Below are positions 14,953-23,107 of a stretch of DNA of 30,627 nt, in pieces. The translations under genes and the position numbers were made by a program. The stretch covers positions 1 through 30,627 of the forward strand of contig DAOTWB010000237.1 in NCBI GenBank assembly GCA_034436235.1, read 5' to 3'. Each line of letters opens with the position of its first letter. The first letter of the stretch is position 1. A model generated the notes under the pieces. That model saw only the letters and a program-made list of their open reading frames with translations, did no database searches and was not told the DNA's origin. This stretch comes from CP2-2F sp034436235. Its GTDB lineage: Bacteria > Chloroflexota > Anaerolineae > Aggregatilineales > UBA2796.

Positions 14953-16185
14953 ATGCCGAAGGATTTGTTTGAGAAGGTACGCAGCTACACGATCGCCAAA
15001 GAGGCGATGAGTCGGGGCATCTATCCGTATTTCCAGCCGTTGCAGAACTCAGAAGGCGTCACGGCGACCTTTGAAGGGCGCGAAGTGATCATGCTCGGCT
15101 CGAACAACTATCTGGGCTTGACCACACATCCGAAAGTGCGTCAGGCTGCGATGGATGCCATCGCCAAGTACGGGACGAGCTGCACAGGCAGCCGCTTTTT
15201 GAACGGCACCTTGGAACTGCATCACGAGTTAGAACGCCGCTTGGCGCGCTTCATGGGGACGGAAGCTGCGCTCACCTTCACCACAGGCTACCAAGTCAAC
15301 GTCGGCACGATCAGCGCGTTGGTCGGGCGCGGCGACTACGTGATCATTGATAAAGACGATCACGCCAGCATTGTGGACGGCTGCTTGATGTGCTTTGGCG
15401 AGATGAAGCGCTTCAGCCATAACGACGTGAGCAGCCTTGAGAAAGTGCTGAGTCGCCTGCCTGAGGACGCCGGCAAGCTGGTGGTGGTAGATGGCGTCTA
15501 CAGCATGGGCGGCGATATCGCGCCGCTGCCAGACATTGTGGCGATCTGCAAGAAGTACGGCGCGCGCATCATGGTGGACGACGCGCACGGCATCGGCGTG
15601 ACCGGACCGATGGGACGCGGCACGGCAGCGCATTTCGGGCTGCTCGATCAAGTGGATATCACGATGGGAACGTTCAGCAAGAGCTTCGCTTCAGTTGGTG
15701 GCTTCATCGCAGGCAACGCCGATGTGATCCACTATATTCAGCATCACGCGCGCTCGCTGATTTTCAGCGCCAGCTTGCCGCCTGCCAACGCCGCGACCGT
15801 CTTGGCGTGCCTTGATATCATCGAGGAGAATCCGCAGATCGTGGATCAGCTGTGGGCGAACGCTAATTACATGCGCGCACGCCTGAGCGAGATGGGCTTC
15901 GACGTCGGGCAGAGCAACACGCCGATCATCCCGATCATCATCCGCGACGATCTGCGCACGGTCTTGGCATGGCGCGCGTTAGCCGATGCAGGCGTCTACA
16001 CCAATCCTGTCCTGCCACCTGGCGTGCCTGCCAACATGAGCTTGCTGCGCACCAGCTACACAGCCACGCATACACGCGCGCATCTCGACCGCGCCCTTGA
16101 AATCTTCGCCGATGTGGCAGATCGGCTCGATTTGATCAAGGCAAGCCGCGCCGCTGTACACTTCCCGAACGGCAACATCGCCTGA
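14953..16185 (+). CDS. Alpha-oxoamine synthase (PLP-dependent; SPT/KBL/BioF family)
   Basis: 410 residues from ATG 14953, which has GAGGAG eight bases upstream. The enzyme belongs to the fold-type I alpha-oxoamine synthases, which condense an amino acid with an acyl-CoA with loss of CO2. Visible motifs: SNNYLGL near residue 55, the PLP-stacking His137 (HASIVDG), Asp210 and His212 (DDAHGIG), and the PLP lysine Lys243 in GTFSKSFASVGGF. BioF and KBL usually have GTLGKA at that place, whereas GTFSKS with IGGF/VGGF is typical of serine palmitoyltransferases and CqsA-like members. The substrate could be serine plus a long acyl-CoA (sphingoid base) or glycine plus acetyl-CoA. No biotin, threonine-catabolic or sphingolipid partner gene lies nearby. 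A strong terminator follows. Confidence 0.85.
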   Translation: MPKDLFEKVRSYTIAKEAMSRGIYPYFQPLQNSEGVTATFEGREVIMLGSNNYLGLTTHPKVRQAAMDAIAKYGTSCTGSRFLNGTLELHHELERRLARFMGTEAALTFTTGYQVNVGTISALVGRGDYVIIDKDDHASIVDGCLMCFGEMKRFSHNDVSSLEKVLSRLPEDAGKLVVVDGVYSMGGDIAPLPDIVAICKKYGARIMVDDAHGIGVTGPMGRGTAAHFGLLDQVDITMGTFSKSFASVGGFIAGNADVIHYIQHHARSLIFSASLPPANAATVLACLDIIEENPQIVDQLWANANYMRARLSEMGFDVGQSNTPIIPIIIRDDLRTVLAWRALADAGVYTNPVLPPGVPANMSLLRTSYTATHTRAHLDRALEIFADVADRLDLIKASRAAVHFPNGNIA

Positions 16186-16193
16186 GTGACCAC

Positions 16194-16225
16194 ATCCCTT
16201 GTCGGCAACGGCAAGGGATTTTTTT
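16194..16225 (+). terminator. Intrinsic terminator after the alpha-oxoamine synthase gene
   Basis: ATCCCTTG (16194-16201) pairs with CAAGGGAT (16212-16219), followed by seven T (16219-16225). It lies nine bases after the stop codon and is a textbook rho-independent terminator. Confidence 0.9.
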
Positions 16226-16410
16226 CACCTCAAAATAAGCAGAACCTTATAAAGGGAATGTTTAGCGCTTAATCAATTCTTATACTCATTTTAGCGTCCA
16301 CTCATTGTAGAGCTTTAGTATATAGTTTGTACGAAGCGTCAAAGCGAACGCGCTGAAATACTGCAACGTACTTTGCGCATTTCCAAATCTTAGATCGAGG
16401 TACAAAAACC

Positions 16411-17424
16411 ATGAAACGTCTACTGGCTTTTGCTTTAGTCGCCGTGATCGCGCTCGGCGGCGTATTCGGCACTGTTAACGCTCAGATGGGCGGCAAGACC
16501 ATCGCTGAGATCGTTGTGGAGTCCGCCAGCGGCGCGACGCCTGAGTTCAGCACGTTGTTGGCAGCTGTGCAAGCCGCCGATGAGTCCGTTTTGAAGACGC
16601 TGAGCGACCCTGAAGCGCGCTTGACCGTCTTCGCGCCGACTGATGCCGCGTTTGCCGCGCTGCGGGAAGCGCTAGGTGAAGAAGCCTTCAACAGCGTGTT
16701 GGCGAACAAGGAGCAGCTGACGCAGATTCTGCTGTTCCACGTTGTGCCCGGCGTTGTTAAATCGGCGGACGTTGTGGCTGCGCTGGAAGGCAGCGGCGGC
16801 TCGTTCAGCGTGCGCAGCGCGCAAGGGCAGTTCATCAACGTGGCGCAGACCGAAGACGGCATCACCATTGAAGGCGCGAACCTGAAGCTGGACATGGTGG
16901 ATATCGAGGCGAGCAACGGCGTGATCCACGTGATTGACGCGGTCATCCTGCCCGAGACGCGCACGTTGGCTGAGATCGTGGTCGCATCTGCCACTGCTGA
17001 GGAAGGCGCTGAGTTCACCACATTGTTGGCTGCGGTGCAGGCTGCCGACGAGGCTGTTTTGACCGCGCTGAGCAATCCTGAGTCCAAGCTGACCGTCTTC
17101 GCGCCGACCGACGCCGCCTTTGCCGCGCTGAAGGAAGCGCTGGGCGAGGAAGCCTTCAACGCTGTGCTGGCTGATAAGGCTGCGCTGACCAACATCCTGC
17201 TCTACCATGTGGTGCAAGGCATTGTCGGCTCAGACGACGTGGCGAAGCTGCTCGCCGATAACAACGGCGAAGTGAAGGTCGAGATGCTCAATGGCAAGAG
17301 CGCGACGATCAAGCTGATGGACGGCGCGATCATGATTGATAACGCCAAGATCATCATGACCGACATTGACGCTGCCAACGGCATCATCCACGTCATTGAC
17401 GCTGTGATTGTGCCGGGCGAGTAA
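16411..17424 (+). CDS. Secreted twin fasciclin (FAS1) domain protein
   Basis: 337 residues with a Sec signal peptide (MKRLLAFALVAVIALGGVFG, likely cleavage after NA at residue 24), then two FAS1 domains, about 30-183 and 185-337. Each has the H1 motif TVFAPTDAAFAAL, an H2-like HVV box (LLFHVVPG; LLYHVVQG) and the closing N-G-x-I-H-V-I-D-A-V. FAS1 domains mediate adhesion or surface matrix contacts. No anchor or lipobox is present, so it is exported and perhaps held in the cell wall. Two -10-like boxes, TATACT (16281-16286) and TATAGT (16321-16326), lie in the unusually AT-rich upstream region, but neither has a good -35. An intrinsic terminator follows. Confidence 0.92.
   Translation: MKRLLAFALVAVIALGGVFGTVNAQMGGKTIAEIVVESASGATPEFSTLLAAVQAADESVLKTLSDPEARLTVFAPTDAAFAALREALGEEAFNSVLANKEQLTQILLFHVVPGVVKSADVVAALEGSGGSFSVRSAQGQFINVAQTEDGITIEGANLKLDMVDIEASNGVIHVIDAVILPETRTLAEIVVASATAEEGAEFTTLLAAVQAADEAVLTALSNPESKLTVFAPTDAAFAALKEALGEEAFNAVLADKAALTNILLYHVVQGIVGSDDVAKLLADNNGEVKVEMLNGKSATIKLMDGAIMIDNAKIIMTDIDAANGIIHVIDAVIVPGE
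16498..17421 (+). repeat. Intragenic tandem duplication of the FAS1 module
   Basis: Unit 1 (about 16498-16960) and unit 2 (about 16963-17421) encode FAS1 domains that are close to identical over long stretches, such as LLAAVQAADE, LTVFAPTDAAFAAL and EALGEEAFN, and are also similar at the DNA level. This indicates a fairly recent duplication inside the gene. Confidence 0.8.
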
Positions 17425-17446
17425 TTCGGTCTCAGATGAACATGCG

Positions 17447-17479
17447 CAAGGGCGAGGTGACAACTCGCCCTTGTTTGTT
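17447..17479 (+). terminator. Intrinsic terminator after the FAS1 gene
   Basis: CAAGGGCGAG (17447-17456) and CTCGCCCTTG (17464-17473) form a perfect 10-bp stem with a 7-base loop, followed by TTTGTTT. It sits between the convergent FAS1 and flavodoxin genes; the T-run serves the plus strand. Confidence 0.85.
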
Positions 17480-17483
17480 TGGC

Positions 17484-18005
17484 TCAACTGGCGGCGCGTT
17501 CGCCTTGCATCAGCGGCAGGACTTCTAATGTCCAGGTGCGAATAGCTTCCCAGTCGATCCAATCGCCTTCAGGAATCTCTTCCTTGTTTTTGGAGAGGAA
17601 AAAGCGCAGCAGGACGCCTAGCCGTGCGTAGTCCATCTTGCCCGCAAAAGCGCCGATGCGCAGCGGCTCGCAGATGGCGCGCAACGGCTTGAAGTACGAA
17701 TCCACAATAGCGCGATTCTCAGGCGTGTCTTCCATCAAGGTCATATTGACGTTGAAGTAAGCGAGCGGCATCTGTGAGAGCGTCGCCGCGTGCGTTCGCA
17801 CAAACTTGATCAGCTCAGGCAACACGCTGCCCATGCGGATAGCGCTGCCCAGAATGACGCCTGAATAGCCTCTCAGGTCGCGCACCTGTTTGATCGGCAG
17901 GACATCCGCTTGTGCGCCTGCTTCGCTCAGCACCTTGCCTATGAACTCAGCGACTTCCGCCGTGGAGCCTGCTCGTGTGGCATAGGCGACCAGTACTTTC
18001 GGCAT
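17484..18005 (-). CDS. Flavodoxin-domain protein, HemG-like
   Basis: 173 residues. The N-terminus MPKVLVAYATRAGSTAEVAE holds the FMN phosphate loop (T-R-A-G-S-T) of flavodoxins, and VILGSAIRMGSVLPELIKFV is the second FMN-contact region. The C-terminal GDWIDWEAIRTW motif is characteristic of the flavodoxin_5 group, which includes menaquinone-dependent protoporphyrinogen oxidase HemG. A HemG role is possible, but many members of this group have unknown partners and no haem gene is nearby. AAGGATGA lies eight bases before the ATG. It is 90 bases downstream of the double-ATPase gene on the same strand; a 7-bp hairpin (18052-18077) lies in between, so cotranscription is uncertain. Confidence 0.82.
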   Translation of the reverse strand: MPKVLVAYATRAGSTAEVAEFIGKVLSEAGAQADVLPIKQVRDLRGYSGVILGSAIRMGSVLPELIKFVRTHAATLSQMPLAYFNVNMTLMEDTPENRAIVDSYFKPLRAICEPLRIGAFAGKMDYARLGVLLRFFLSKNKEEIPEGDWIDWEAIRTWTLEVLPLMQGERAAS

Positions 18006-18095
18006 GGCACGTCATCCTTTCGCGCTGTGCGCTGACGATACATTGCCTGTACGGCGATCATGCCACGCGCATCGCCGTTAAAATAGTGCGTTTTG

Positions 18096-19643
18096 TCACG
18101 CCGAAGATGTGCCGAAAGTCAGTTGCGCCATGCGTTTGCTGCCCAGCATGTAAAGACCGATCTCTTCCTCGCTGAGCGCGCTCGGCTCGTCAAACTGCGC
18201 GACGATCTGTCCGTTGTGCAGCACAATCAGCCGATCTGAGAGCCGCATCACTTCGCTCAGGTCGGCGCTGATCAGCAGAATTGCCAGACCTTGCGCGCGC
18301 GCTTCGAGCAGCTGCGCGTGGATGAACTCAATCGCGCCGATGTCCACGCCGCGCGTCGGTTGTGCGGCGATCAGCAAGCGCGGCGACGCTGAGAGTTCGC
18401 GTGCAAGGACGACCTTTTGCATATTGCCGCCTGAGAGTGCGCTGAGCGGCGTCTCGGGCGACTTCGCCACGATCTTGAAGCGCTCGATCAACTGTTGCGC
18501 ATTTTGACGTATGGCGCGCAAGCTCAGCGCGCCGCGCACGGTATATGGCGGCTTATAGTAGCGATCCACGATCAGATTCTCGGCGACGCTCAGCTCGGTC
18601 GCGCTGCCATTCTTGAGCCGATCTTCAGGGATGTGCGCCACGCCTGCTTCGCGCGCTGCGCGCGGATCGCCATTCGGCAATGGCTTATCGCACAACAGGA
18701 CGCTACCGCCATCGAATGCGCGCAAGCCTGCCAACACTTCAGCCAGTTCCGTCTGTCCGTTGCCTTCGACGCCTGCCACGCCTAGAATCTCGCCGCTGTG
18801 CAACACAAAACTGATCTGATCGAGCGCGAGCTTGCCGCTTGGCAAGCGGACGCTCAGATCGGTCACTTGCAACACAGGCGCGCCGCGCCGCAATGGCGGC
18901 TTTTGTACGCTCATGAAGACTTCGCGTCCGACCATCAGCGTCGCCAATTGGCGCTCAGTGCATTCGCGTGTTGGCAAGCTCTCGACCAAGCGTCCGTCGC
19001 GCAGCACCGAGACCTGATCGCTGGCTGCTAGCACTTCGCGCAGCTTATGCGAGATGAACAGCACGGTCTTGCCGCTGGCTGCCAGCTCGCGCATGGCGGC
19101 GAATAGCTCGCGCGTCTCGCTCGGCGTCAGGACGGCTGTTGGCTCGTCGAGGATCAAAATCTCGGCGCCGCGATAGAGCGCCTTGAGAATCTCGACGCGC
19201 TGCTTCATGCCGACAGGGATATCTGAGACGCGCGCCTCAGGCGTCACTTGTAAGCGATAGCGCTCAGCCAACTGACGCACGCGCGCGTGCGCCGTTTTGA
19301 AGTCCAACACGCCGCGTCGTGTCGGCTCAGCATTCAAGACCACGTTCTGTGCCACTGTGAACGACGGCACCAGCATGAAATTTTGATGTACCATGCCGAT
19401 GCCGCGCTGAATAGCATCCTGCGGCGAGTGAAAATGGACGATCTCGCCGTCCAGCAAGATGTCGCCTTCTGTTGGGCGCTCCATGCCGTAGAGAATCTTC
19501 ATCAGCGTGGATTTGCCGGCGCCGTTCTCGCCGATGATGGCATGGACTTGCCCTGCGGCGACCGTCAGCGAGATGCGGTCGTTCGCGCGGACGCCGTTCG
19601 GATAAATCTTCGTGATGTGGCGCGTCTCAAGGCGTTCGGGCAT
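18096..19643 (-). CDS. Double-domain ABC ATPase of the sugar/nucleoside (BMP) type
   Basis: 515 residues with two fused nucleotide-binding domains. Domain 1 has Walker A GENGAGKST (Lys44), the Q-loop GMVHQNFMLV typical of nucleoside/BMP importers, and Walker B ILILDEPT. Domain 2 has the degenerate P-loop GVEGNGQTE, the signature LSGGNMQKV and LLIAAQPTRGVD, as in RbsA-like proteins. It starts three bases after the LivM stop and is therefore translationally coupled to a branched-chain-type operon that already has LivG and LivF. Dual ATPases of this type normally work with BMP-family binding proteins and BPD_transp_2 permeases, the same fold as LivH/LivM. No BMP binding protein is in the window. 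Confidence 0.9.
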   Translation of the reverse strand: MPERLETRHITKIYPNGVRANDRISLTVAAGQVHAIIGENGAGKSTLMKILYGMERPTEGDILLDGEIVHFHSPQDAIQRGIGMVHQNFMLVPSFTVAQNVVLNAEPTRRGVLDFKTAHARVRQLAERYRLQVTPEARVSDIPVGMKQRVEILKALYRGAEILILDEPTAVLTPSETRELFAAMRELAASGKTVLFISHKLREVLAASDQVSVLRDGRLVESLPTRECTERQLATLMVGREVFMSVQKPPLRRGAPVLQVTDLSVRLPSGKLALDQISFVLHSGEILGVAGVEGNGQTELAEVLAGLRAFDGGSVLLCDKPLPNGDPRAAREAGVAHIPEDRLKNGSATELSVAENLIVDRYYKPPYTVRGALSLRAIRQNAQQLIERFKIVAKSPETPLSALSGGNMQKVVLARELSASPRLLIAAQPTRGVDIGAIEFIHAQLLEARAQGLAILLISADLSEVMRLSDRLIVLHNGQIVAQFDEPSALSEEEIGLYMLGSKRMAQLTFGTSSA

Positions 19644-19646
19644 CGC

Positions 19647-20738
19647 TTACGAGACCGATTTGAGCGCTTCAGCTTGTTTGGCAATGCGCTCTGCGCTGCG
19701 CGCCTGCCGATTCAGACGCCAGCGCGTGAACGTGCCGACGATGCCGTACGGAAAGACGATCACGACTAAGATGAACAGCGCGCCTAAGATGATCGGCAAC
19801 GTCCGACCGATGTCAAGCACGCTCTCGCCGATCACGATCTGGACGTTGCGCAATTGCAGCTCTAGCAGCCGCAAGCCCATCGCGCCGATCACAGGACCGA
19901 GCAGCGTGCCTGCGCCGCCGATGATCGTCATCAGCAGCGGATTGACCGTGTAAGCTGTGCCGAGCATCTCAGGTCCTACTTTCTTGTTGAGCAGCGTGAA
20001 CAGAATGCCTGCTACGCCTGCCAACACGCCTGCTAGGACGATTGCGAGCAACTTGTAGGCGAGCGTGTTGAAGCCGACCGTGCGCGCGCGGCTCTCATTC
20101 TCGCGAATGGCGAGCAAGACCGCACCTGTTGGCGACTCCATCAAACGGCGGATCAAGATAAAGGTCAGGATGAAAAGCGCCGCGACGATATAGAAAAAGG
20201 TCAGGCGGCTGCGCGTCGGATCGAACCACTCAGGCAGCGCGGCTAAGGTGAAGCCATCTTCGCTGCCAGTTGGCTCATAACGGCTGAGGAAGATATAGAC
20301 CATCTCTGCAATAGCGAGCGTGAAAATGGCGAAATAGACGCCTTTCAAGCGCAAGGTCGCCGTGCCGATCAGCAAGCCCAGTCCTGCGCAGACCGCGAGT
20401 GCAATCACAATGCCGATCAGCAAGCCGCTGCCTGCCAACTCAGGCGCGCGCTGAAAGCCGCCCAGCAGATAGCCTGCCAAGCCGAAGAACAGCGCGTGTC
20501 CAAACGAGATCACGCCTGTGAAGCCGAAGAGCAGATTGTAGCTCATGGTCAAAATGCCGTAGATCAGCAGCTCGATCATGATGCCCTGCCAGTAGACCGC
20601 CAAGCCGCGCCGCGCCGTCGGATCGCTGTTAGTCAGCGCGCCGACGATGAACGGAAAGCCGATCAGCAAGATGAGCGCTGCGATCAGCAGCCAATTTTTC
20701 TGCACAGCGCGCCACGAGAAGCCTTTGGTCAGCTGCAT
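19647..20738 (-). CDS. livM: Branched-chain-type ABC transporter permease, LivM-like
   Basis: 363 residues with about nine to ten membrane segments. The diagnostic N-terminal region reads LTMSYNLLFGFTGVISFGHALFFGLAGYLLG, and RLKGVYFAIFTLAIAEMVY and the EAA-like loop AIRENESRARTVGFN (about 210-230) contact the ATPase. It pairs with the LivH-like permease just upstream. The ATG overlaps the region of the LivH stop (three-base gap) and AAGGAGTG provides the ribosome site across that stop, so translation is coupled. Substrate cannot be deduced from the permease; branched-chain amino acids, amides, urea or aromatic acids are all handled by this family. Confidence 0.92.
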   Translation of the reverse strand: MQLTKGFSWRAVQKNWLLIAALILLIGFPFIVGALTNSDPTARRGLAVYWQGIMIELLIYGILTMSYNLLFGFTGVISFGHALFFGLAGYLLGGFQRAPELAGSGLLIGIVIALAVCAGLGLLIGTATLRLKGVYFAIFTLAIAEMVYIFLSRYEPTGSEDGFTLAALPEWFDPTRSRLTFFYIVAALFILTFILIRRLMESPTGAVLLAIRENESRARTVGFNTLAYKLLAIVLAGVLAGVAGILFTLLNKKVGPEMLGTAYTVNPLLMTIIGGAGTLLGPVIGAMGLRLLELQLRNVQIVIGESVLDIGRTLPIILGALFILVVIVFPYGIVGTFTRWRLNRQARSAERIAKQAEALKSVS

Positions 20739-20741
20739 TGC

Positions 20742-21797
20742 TCACTCCTTCCCGAACAAGCCACTTGGACGCAATAAAAGCACTAGCGCTAGTAGAATCA
20801 TCGGCGAAAGGCTTTCCCAGACAGGCTGATTCAAGTACTGCACGCCGAATTTGGCGACCACAGCTTGCGTGATGCCGACCAACAAGCTGGCGAGCGCTGT
20901 CCCTTCGTAACTGCCCAAGCCGCCAAGCACCACAGCAGCCACTGCGCCGAGCAGGAACTCTGTGCTTAAGCCGAGCGACGCGCCTAAAAATGGCGCCGCT
21001 ACTGCGCCGCCGAGCGCTGCCACTGCGCAGCCGAGCGTGAAGACTGCCGTGAACACAGCGCGCACGTTTATGCCGAGTGCTTCCACCATCTGGCTATCCT
21101 GCACACCGGCGCGGATGATGATCCCGATGCGCGTCCGCTGCAGCAAAAGCGCCACTGCGATGATCAGCGCGAAGCCGACGCCGATCACGAACAAGCGATA
21201 GACGCTGAACTGCTGCCCGAACAGTTGGAACGAGCCTTCATTCAAGCCGAAGACCGTTGACCAACTGCGCGGCGAGACGCCCCAGATCAGCTTGGTCGCC
21301 TCAACCAGCAAAATAGAGACGCCGAACGTGATCACCAATTGGAAGAGCGGACGCGCGTACAACGGACGCAATAAGCCGCGCTCTAACGCCGCGCCGAGCG
21401 CCGCGCCAATCGCCACTGCCAGCAGTGCGCCGAGCAGAAAGCGCAGGTTGCCGTCAGGGATAGCAGCGATGATCGCAGGCGTGTGATGCACCTCATAAGC
21501 GATGTACGCGCCGATCATGAAATAGCCGCCTTGCGCGAAGTTCAGCACGTCCATCAAGCCGAAGACGATGGAAAGACCTGCCGCGACCAAAAATAGCAAC
21601 ATGCCGCGCAACAAGCCTGAGAGCAGCGTGATGCTGAAATCGCCGGCATTGATCGTGCCGACATACGCGCCGAAGCCATCTGTGCTGATCAAGCTGAGAT
21701 TGCCTGTCGTGAGGAAGCTGAACAGCAGCAAGCCGATCAAAATGACGCTGACTGCGATCAGCGAGCTGCGTTTTTCAGGCGAAAGAAGTCCTATCAT
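20742..21797 (-). CDS. livH: Branched-chain-type ABC transporter permease, LivH-like
   Basis: 351 residues, about eight to nine membrane segments. The LivH hallmark LFLVAAGLSIVFGLMDVLNFAQGGYFMIGAYIAYEV lies near residues 68-103, and the cytoplasmic coupling loop GIIIRAGVQDSQMVEALGIN near residues 220-240. The VVLGGLGSYEGTALASLLVG segment near the C-terminus is also conserved. The first 50 residues form an extra N-terminal hydrophobic segment with a loop, longer than in E. coli LivH. AAGGAA lies six bases before the ATG. It sits between the Uma2 gene and LivM. Confidence 0.92.
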   Translation of the reverse strand: MIGLLSPEKRSSLIAVSVILIGLLLFSFLTTGNLSLISTDGFGAYVGTINAGDFSITLLSGLLRGMLLFLVAAGLSIVFGLMDVLNFAQGGYFMIGAYIAYEVHHTPAIIAAIPDGNLRFLLGALLAVAIGAALGAALERGLLRPLYARPLFQLVITFGVSILLVEATKLIWGVSPRSWSTVFGLNEGSFQLFGQQFSVYRLFVIGVGFALIIAVALLLQRTRIGIIIRAGVQDSQMVEALGINVRAVFTAVFTLGCAVAALGGAVAAPFLGASLGLSTEFLLGAVAAVVLGGLGSYEGTALASLLVGITQAVVAKFGVQYLNQPVWESLSPMILLALVLLLRPSGLFGKE

Positions 21798-21818
21798 GAA
21801 CGTTCCTTTTTGTGTCTT

Positions 21819-22385
21819 TTATGGCTCATCCAACACTGCGAAGATTTGCGAGATAGGCAGCCTGAAGTTCGGCAGCAGATCGCCGCCTTCGATGACGCTC
21901 TCGCCTGTATGGATAGTGACCTGATCTTCAGCTGTGTAGACGTACACAGCGCGCGCGCGAGGATAGACTATCCAGACCTGGCGCGTGCCTGCCCTGAAGT
22001 AAAGCGCGATCTTTTTCTGAAGCTCAAGGCGCGTGTCATTCGGCGAGACGACCTCAACAGCTAGATCAGGTGCAATCGGCACAAGGCCACCTTCGCGCGG
22101 CACTGCGCGCGCCTGCGAGATGAAAGCGAAATCGGCTGCCAACACTGTGTCTGGATCGCTCGTCAGCTTGAAGCCTGTCTCAGCCGCGTAGAGCCGTCCC
22201 AGATTGTTGGCGCGCACAAAATTGCCGATCAGCAGGCTCAGCATCAGCGCAATCTCGCCGTGAATATTGCTCGTCGGCAGCATTGCGATCAGCTCGCCGC
22301 GCACCAGCACATAGCGCAGACCGTCCTCAGGCATAGCTGCCAGATCGTCAGCAGTGCAAAGTCGCGCGCTCTCGACCATAAGCAC
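21819..22385 (-). CDS. Uma2-family protein (PD-(D/E)XK nuclease fold)
   Basis: 188 residues. It has the Uma2 layout: an N-terminal helix with GLRYVLVRGELIAMLP, a strand with DFAFI, then APDLAVEVVSPND and QVWIVYPRARAVYVY. The Asp, the Glu of AVEVVSP and the Lys-rich helix LELQKKIALYF correspond to the PD-(D/E)XK nuclease core. Uma2 genes occur in many copies in Chloroflexota and Cyanobacteria; their function is not settled. The likely start is GTG 22385, with AGGAG eight bases upstream; an in-frame ATG lies six bases later. The ribosome site overlaps the LivF stop, so this gene is embedded in the transporter operon rather than merely lying between two units. Confidence 0.85.
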   Translation of the reverse strand: MLMVESARLCTADDLAAMPEDGLRYVLVRGELIAMLPTSNIHGEIALMLSLLIGNFVRANNLGRLYAAETGFKLTSDPDTVLAADFAFISQARAVPREGGLVPIAPDLAVEVVSPNDTRLELQKKIALYFRAGTRQVWIVYPRARAVYVYTAEDQVTIHTGESVIEGGDLLPNFRLPISQIFAVLDEP

Positions 22386-22399
22386 ACTGCGCGCTCCTG

Positions 22400-23107
22400 T
22401 TAAGCGGCGCCCAAGTAACGCTGAATAGTTGCCTGGTCGTCCACTAGGTCAGCCATCATGCCGCTCTGCACACTGACGCCGTCGTCAATGATCACGTAGC
22501 GATCTGCCAATCGGCTCGCCATGCGGAAGTTCTGCTCTACCAATAGCACGGTCGCCGATTCCGAGAGCCGCCGAATGGCGTGCATCAGCGCTTCGATGAT
22601 GACCGGCGCCAAGCCTTCGCTCGGCTCGTCTATCAGCAGCAACTGATTCTCTGGCACCAGCGCGCGCGCAATGGCGAGCATCTGCTGCTGACCGCCGCTC
22701 AGGTTGCCGCCTGCCAGCCTGTACAGTTTCTTCAGGTCAGGGAACAGCTCAAAGATGAAATCCTGACGCGCCGCCAGATCGCCTTTGCGCCGCTCTGCGA
22801 TCTGCAAATTCTCGGCGACCGTCAGGTCGCGGAAGATAGCGCGATGCTCTGGCACATAGCCGATGCCCAGCTTGGCGATCCTGAACGGCGCTTTGTCCAC
22901 TAAATCCTGCCCATTGAAGATCACTTTGCCTTCGCGCGGCGGCGTGATGCCTAAGATACTCTTGAGCGTGGTCGTTTTGCCCGCGCCGTTGCGACCGAGC
23001 AGGACAGTGATGCTGCCCTTCGGCACGCTGAACGAGACGCCTTCCAAGATATGGAATTGACCGATGTACGTATGGATGCCGCGCACTTCAAGCACAGTCT
23101 CACTCAT
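22400..23107 (-). CDS. livF: Branched-chain-type ABC transporter ATPase, LivF-like
   Basis: 235 residues from the ATG at 23107, the usual LivF length. Walker A is GRNGAGKTT (Lys44), the LivF-specific GIGYVPEHRAIFRDLTVAENL follows, the signature is LSGGQQQM, and Walker B is LLLIDEPSEGL with the LivF-type SEGLAP. The H-loop VLLVEQNF is present. The ATG overlaps the end of LivG by eight bases (ATGAGTGA), and CAGGAG lies seven bases upstream, so the pair is translationally coupled. A longer frame to 23155 exists but has no support. With LivG it forms the heterodimeric motor for LivH/LivM. Confidence 0.93.
   Translation of the reverse strand: MSETVLEVRGIHTYIGQFHILEGVSFSVPKGSITVLLGRNGAGKTTTLKSILGITPPREGKVIFNGQDLVDKAPFRIAKLGIGYVPEHRAIFRDLTVAENLQIAERRKGDLAARQDFIFELFPDLKKLYRLAGGNLSGGQQQMLAIARALVPENQLLLIDEPSEGLAPVIIEALMHAIRRLSESATVLLVEQNFRMASRLADRYVIIDDGVSVQSGMMADLVDDQATIQRYLGAA

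Noticed and set aside
21819..22385. Uma2 genes as part of a defence system
   Set aside because: No other defence gene is near either copy, and the first is embedded in a transporter operon; the nuclease fold alone is not evidence.
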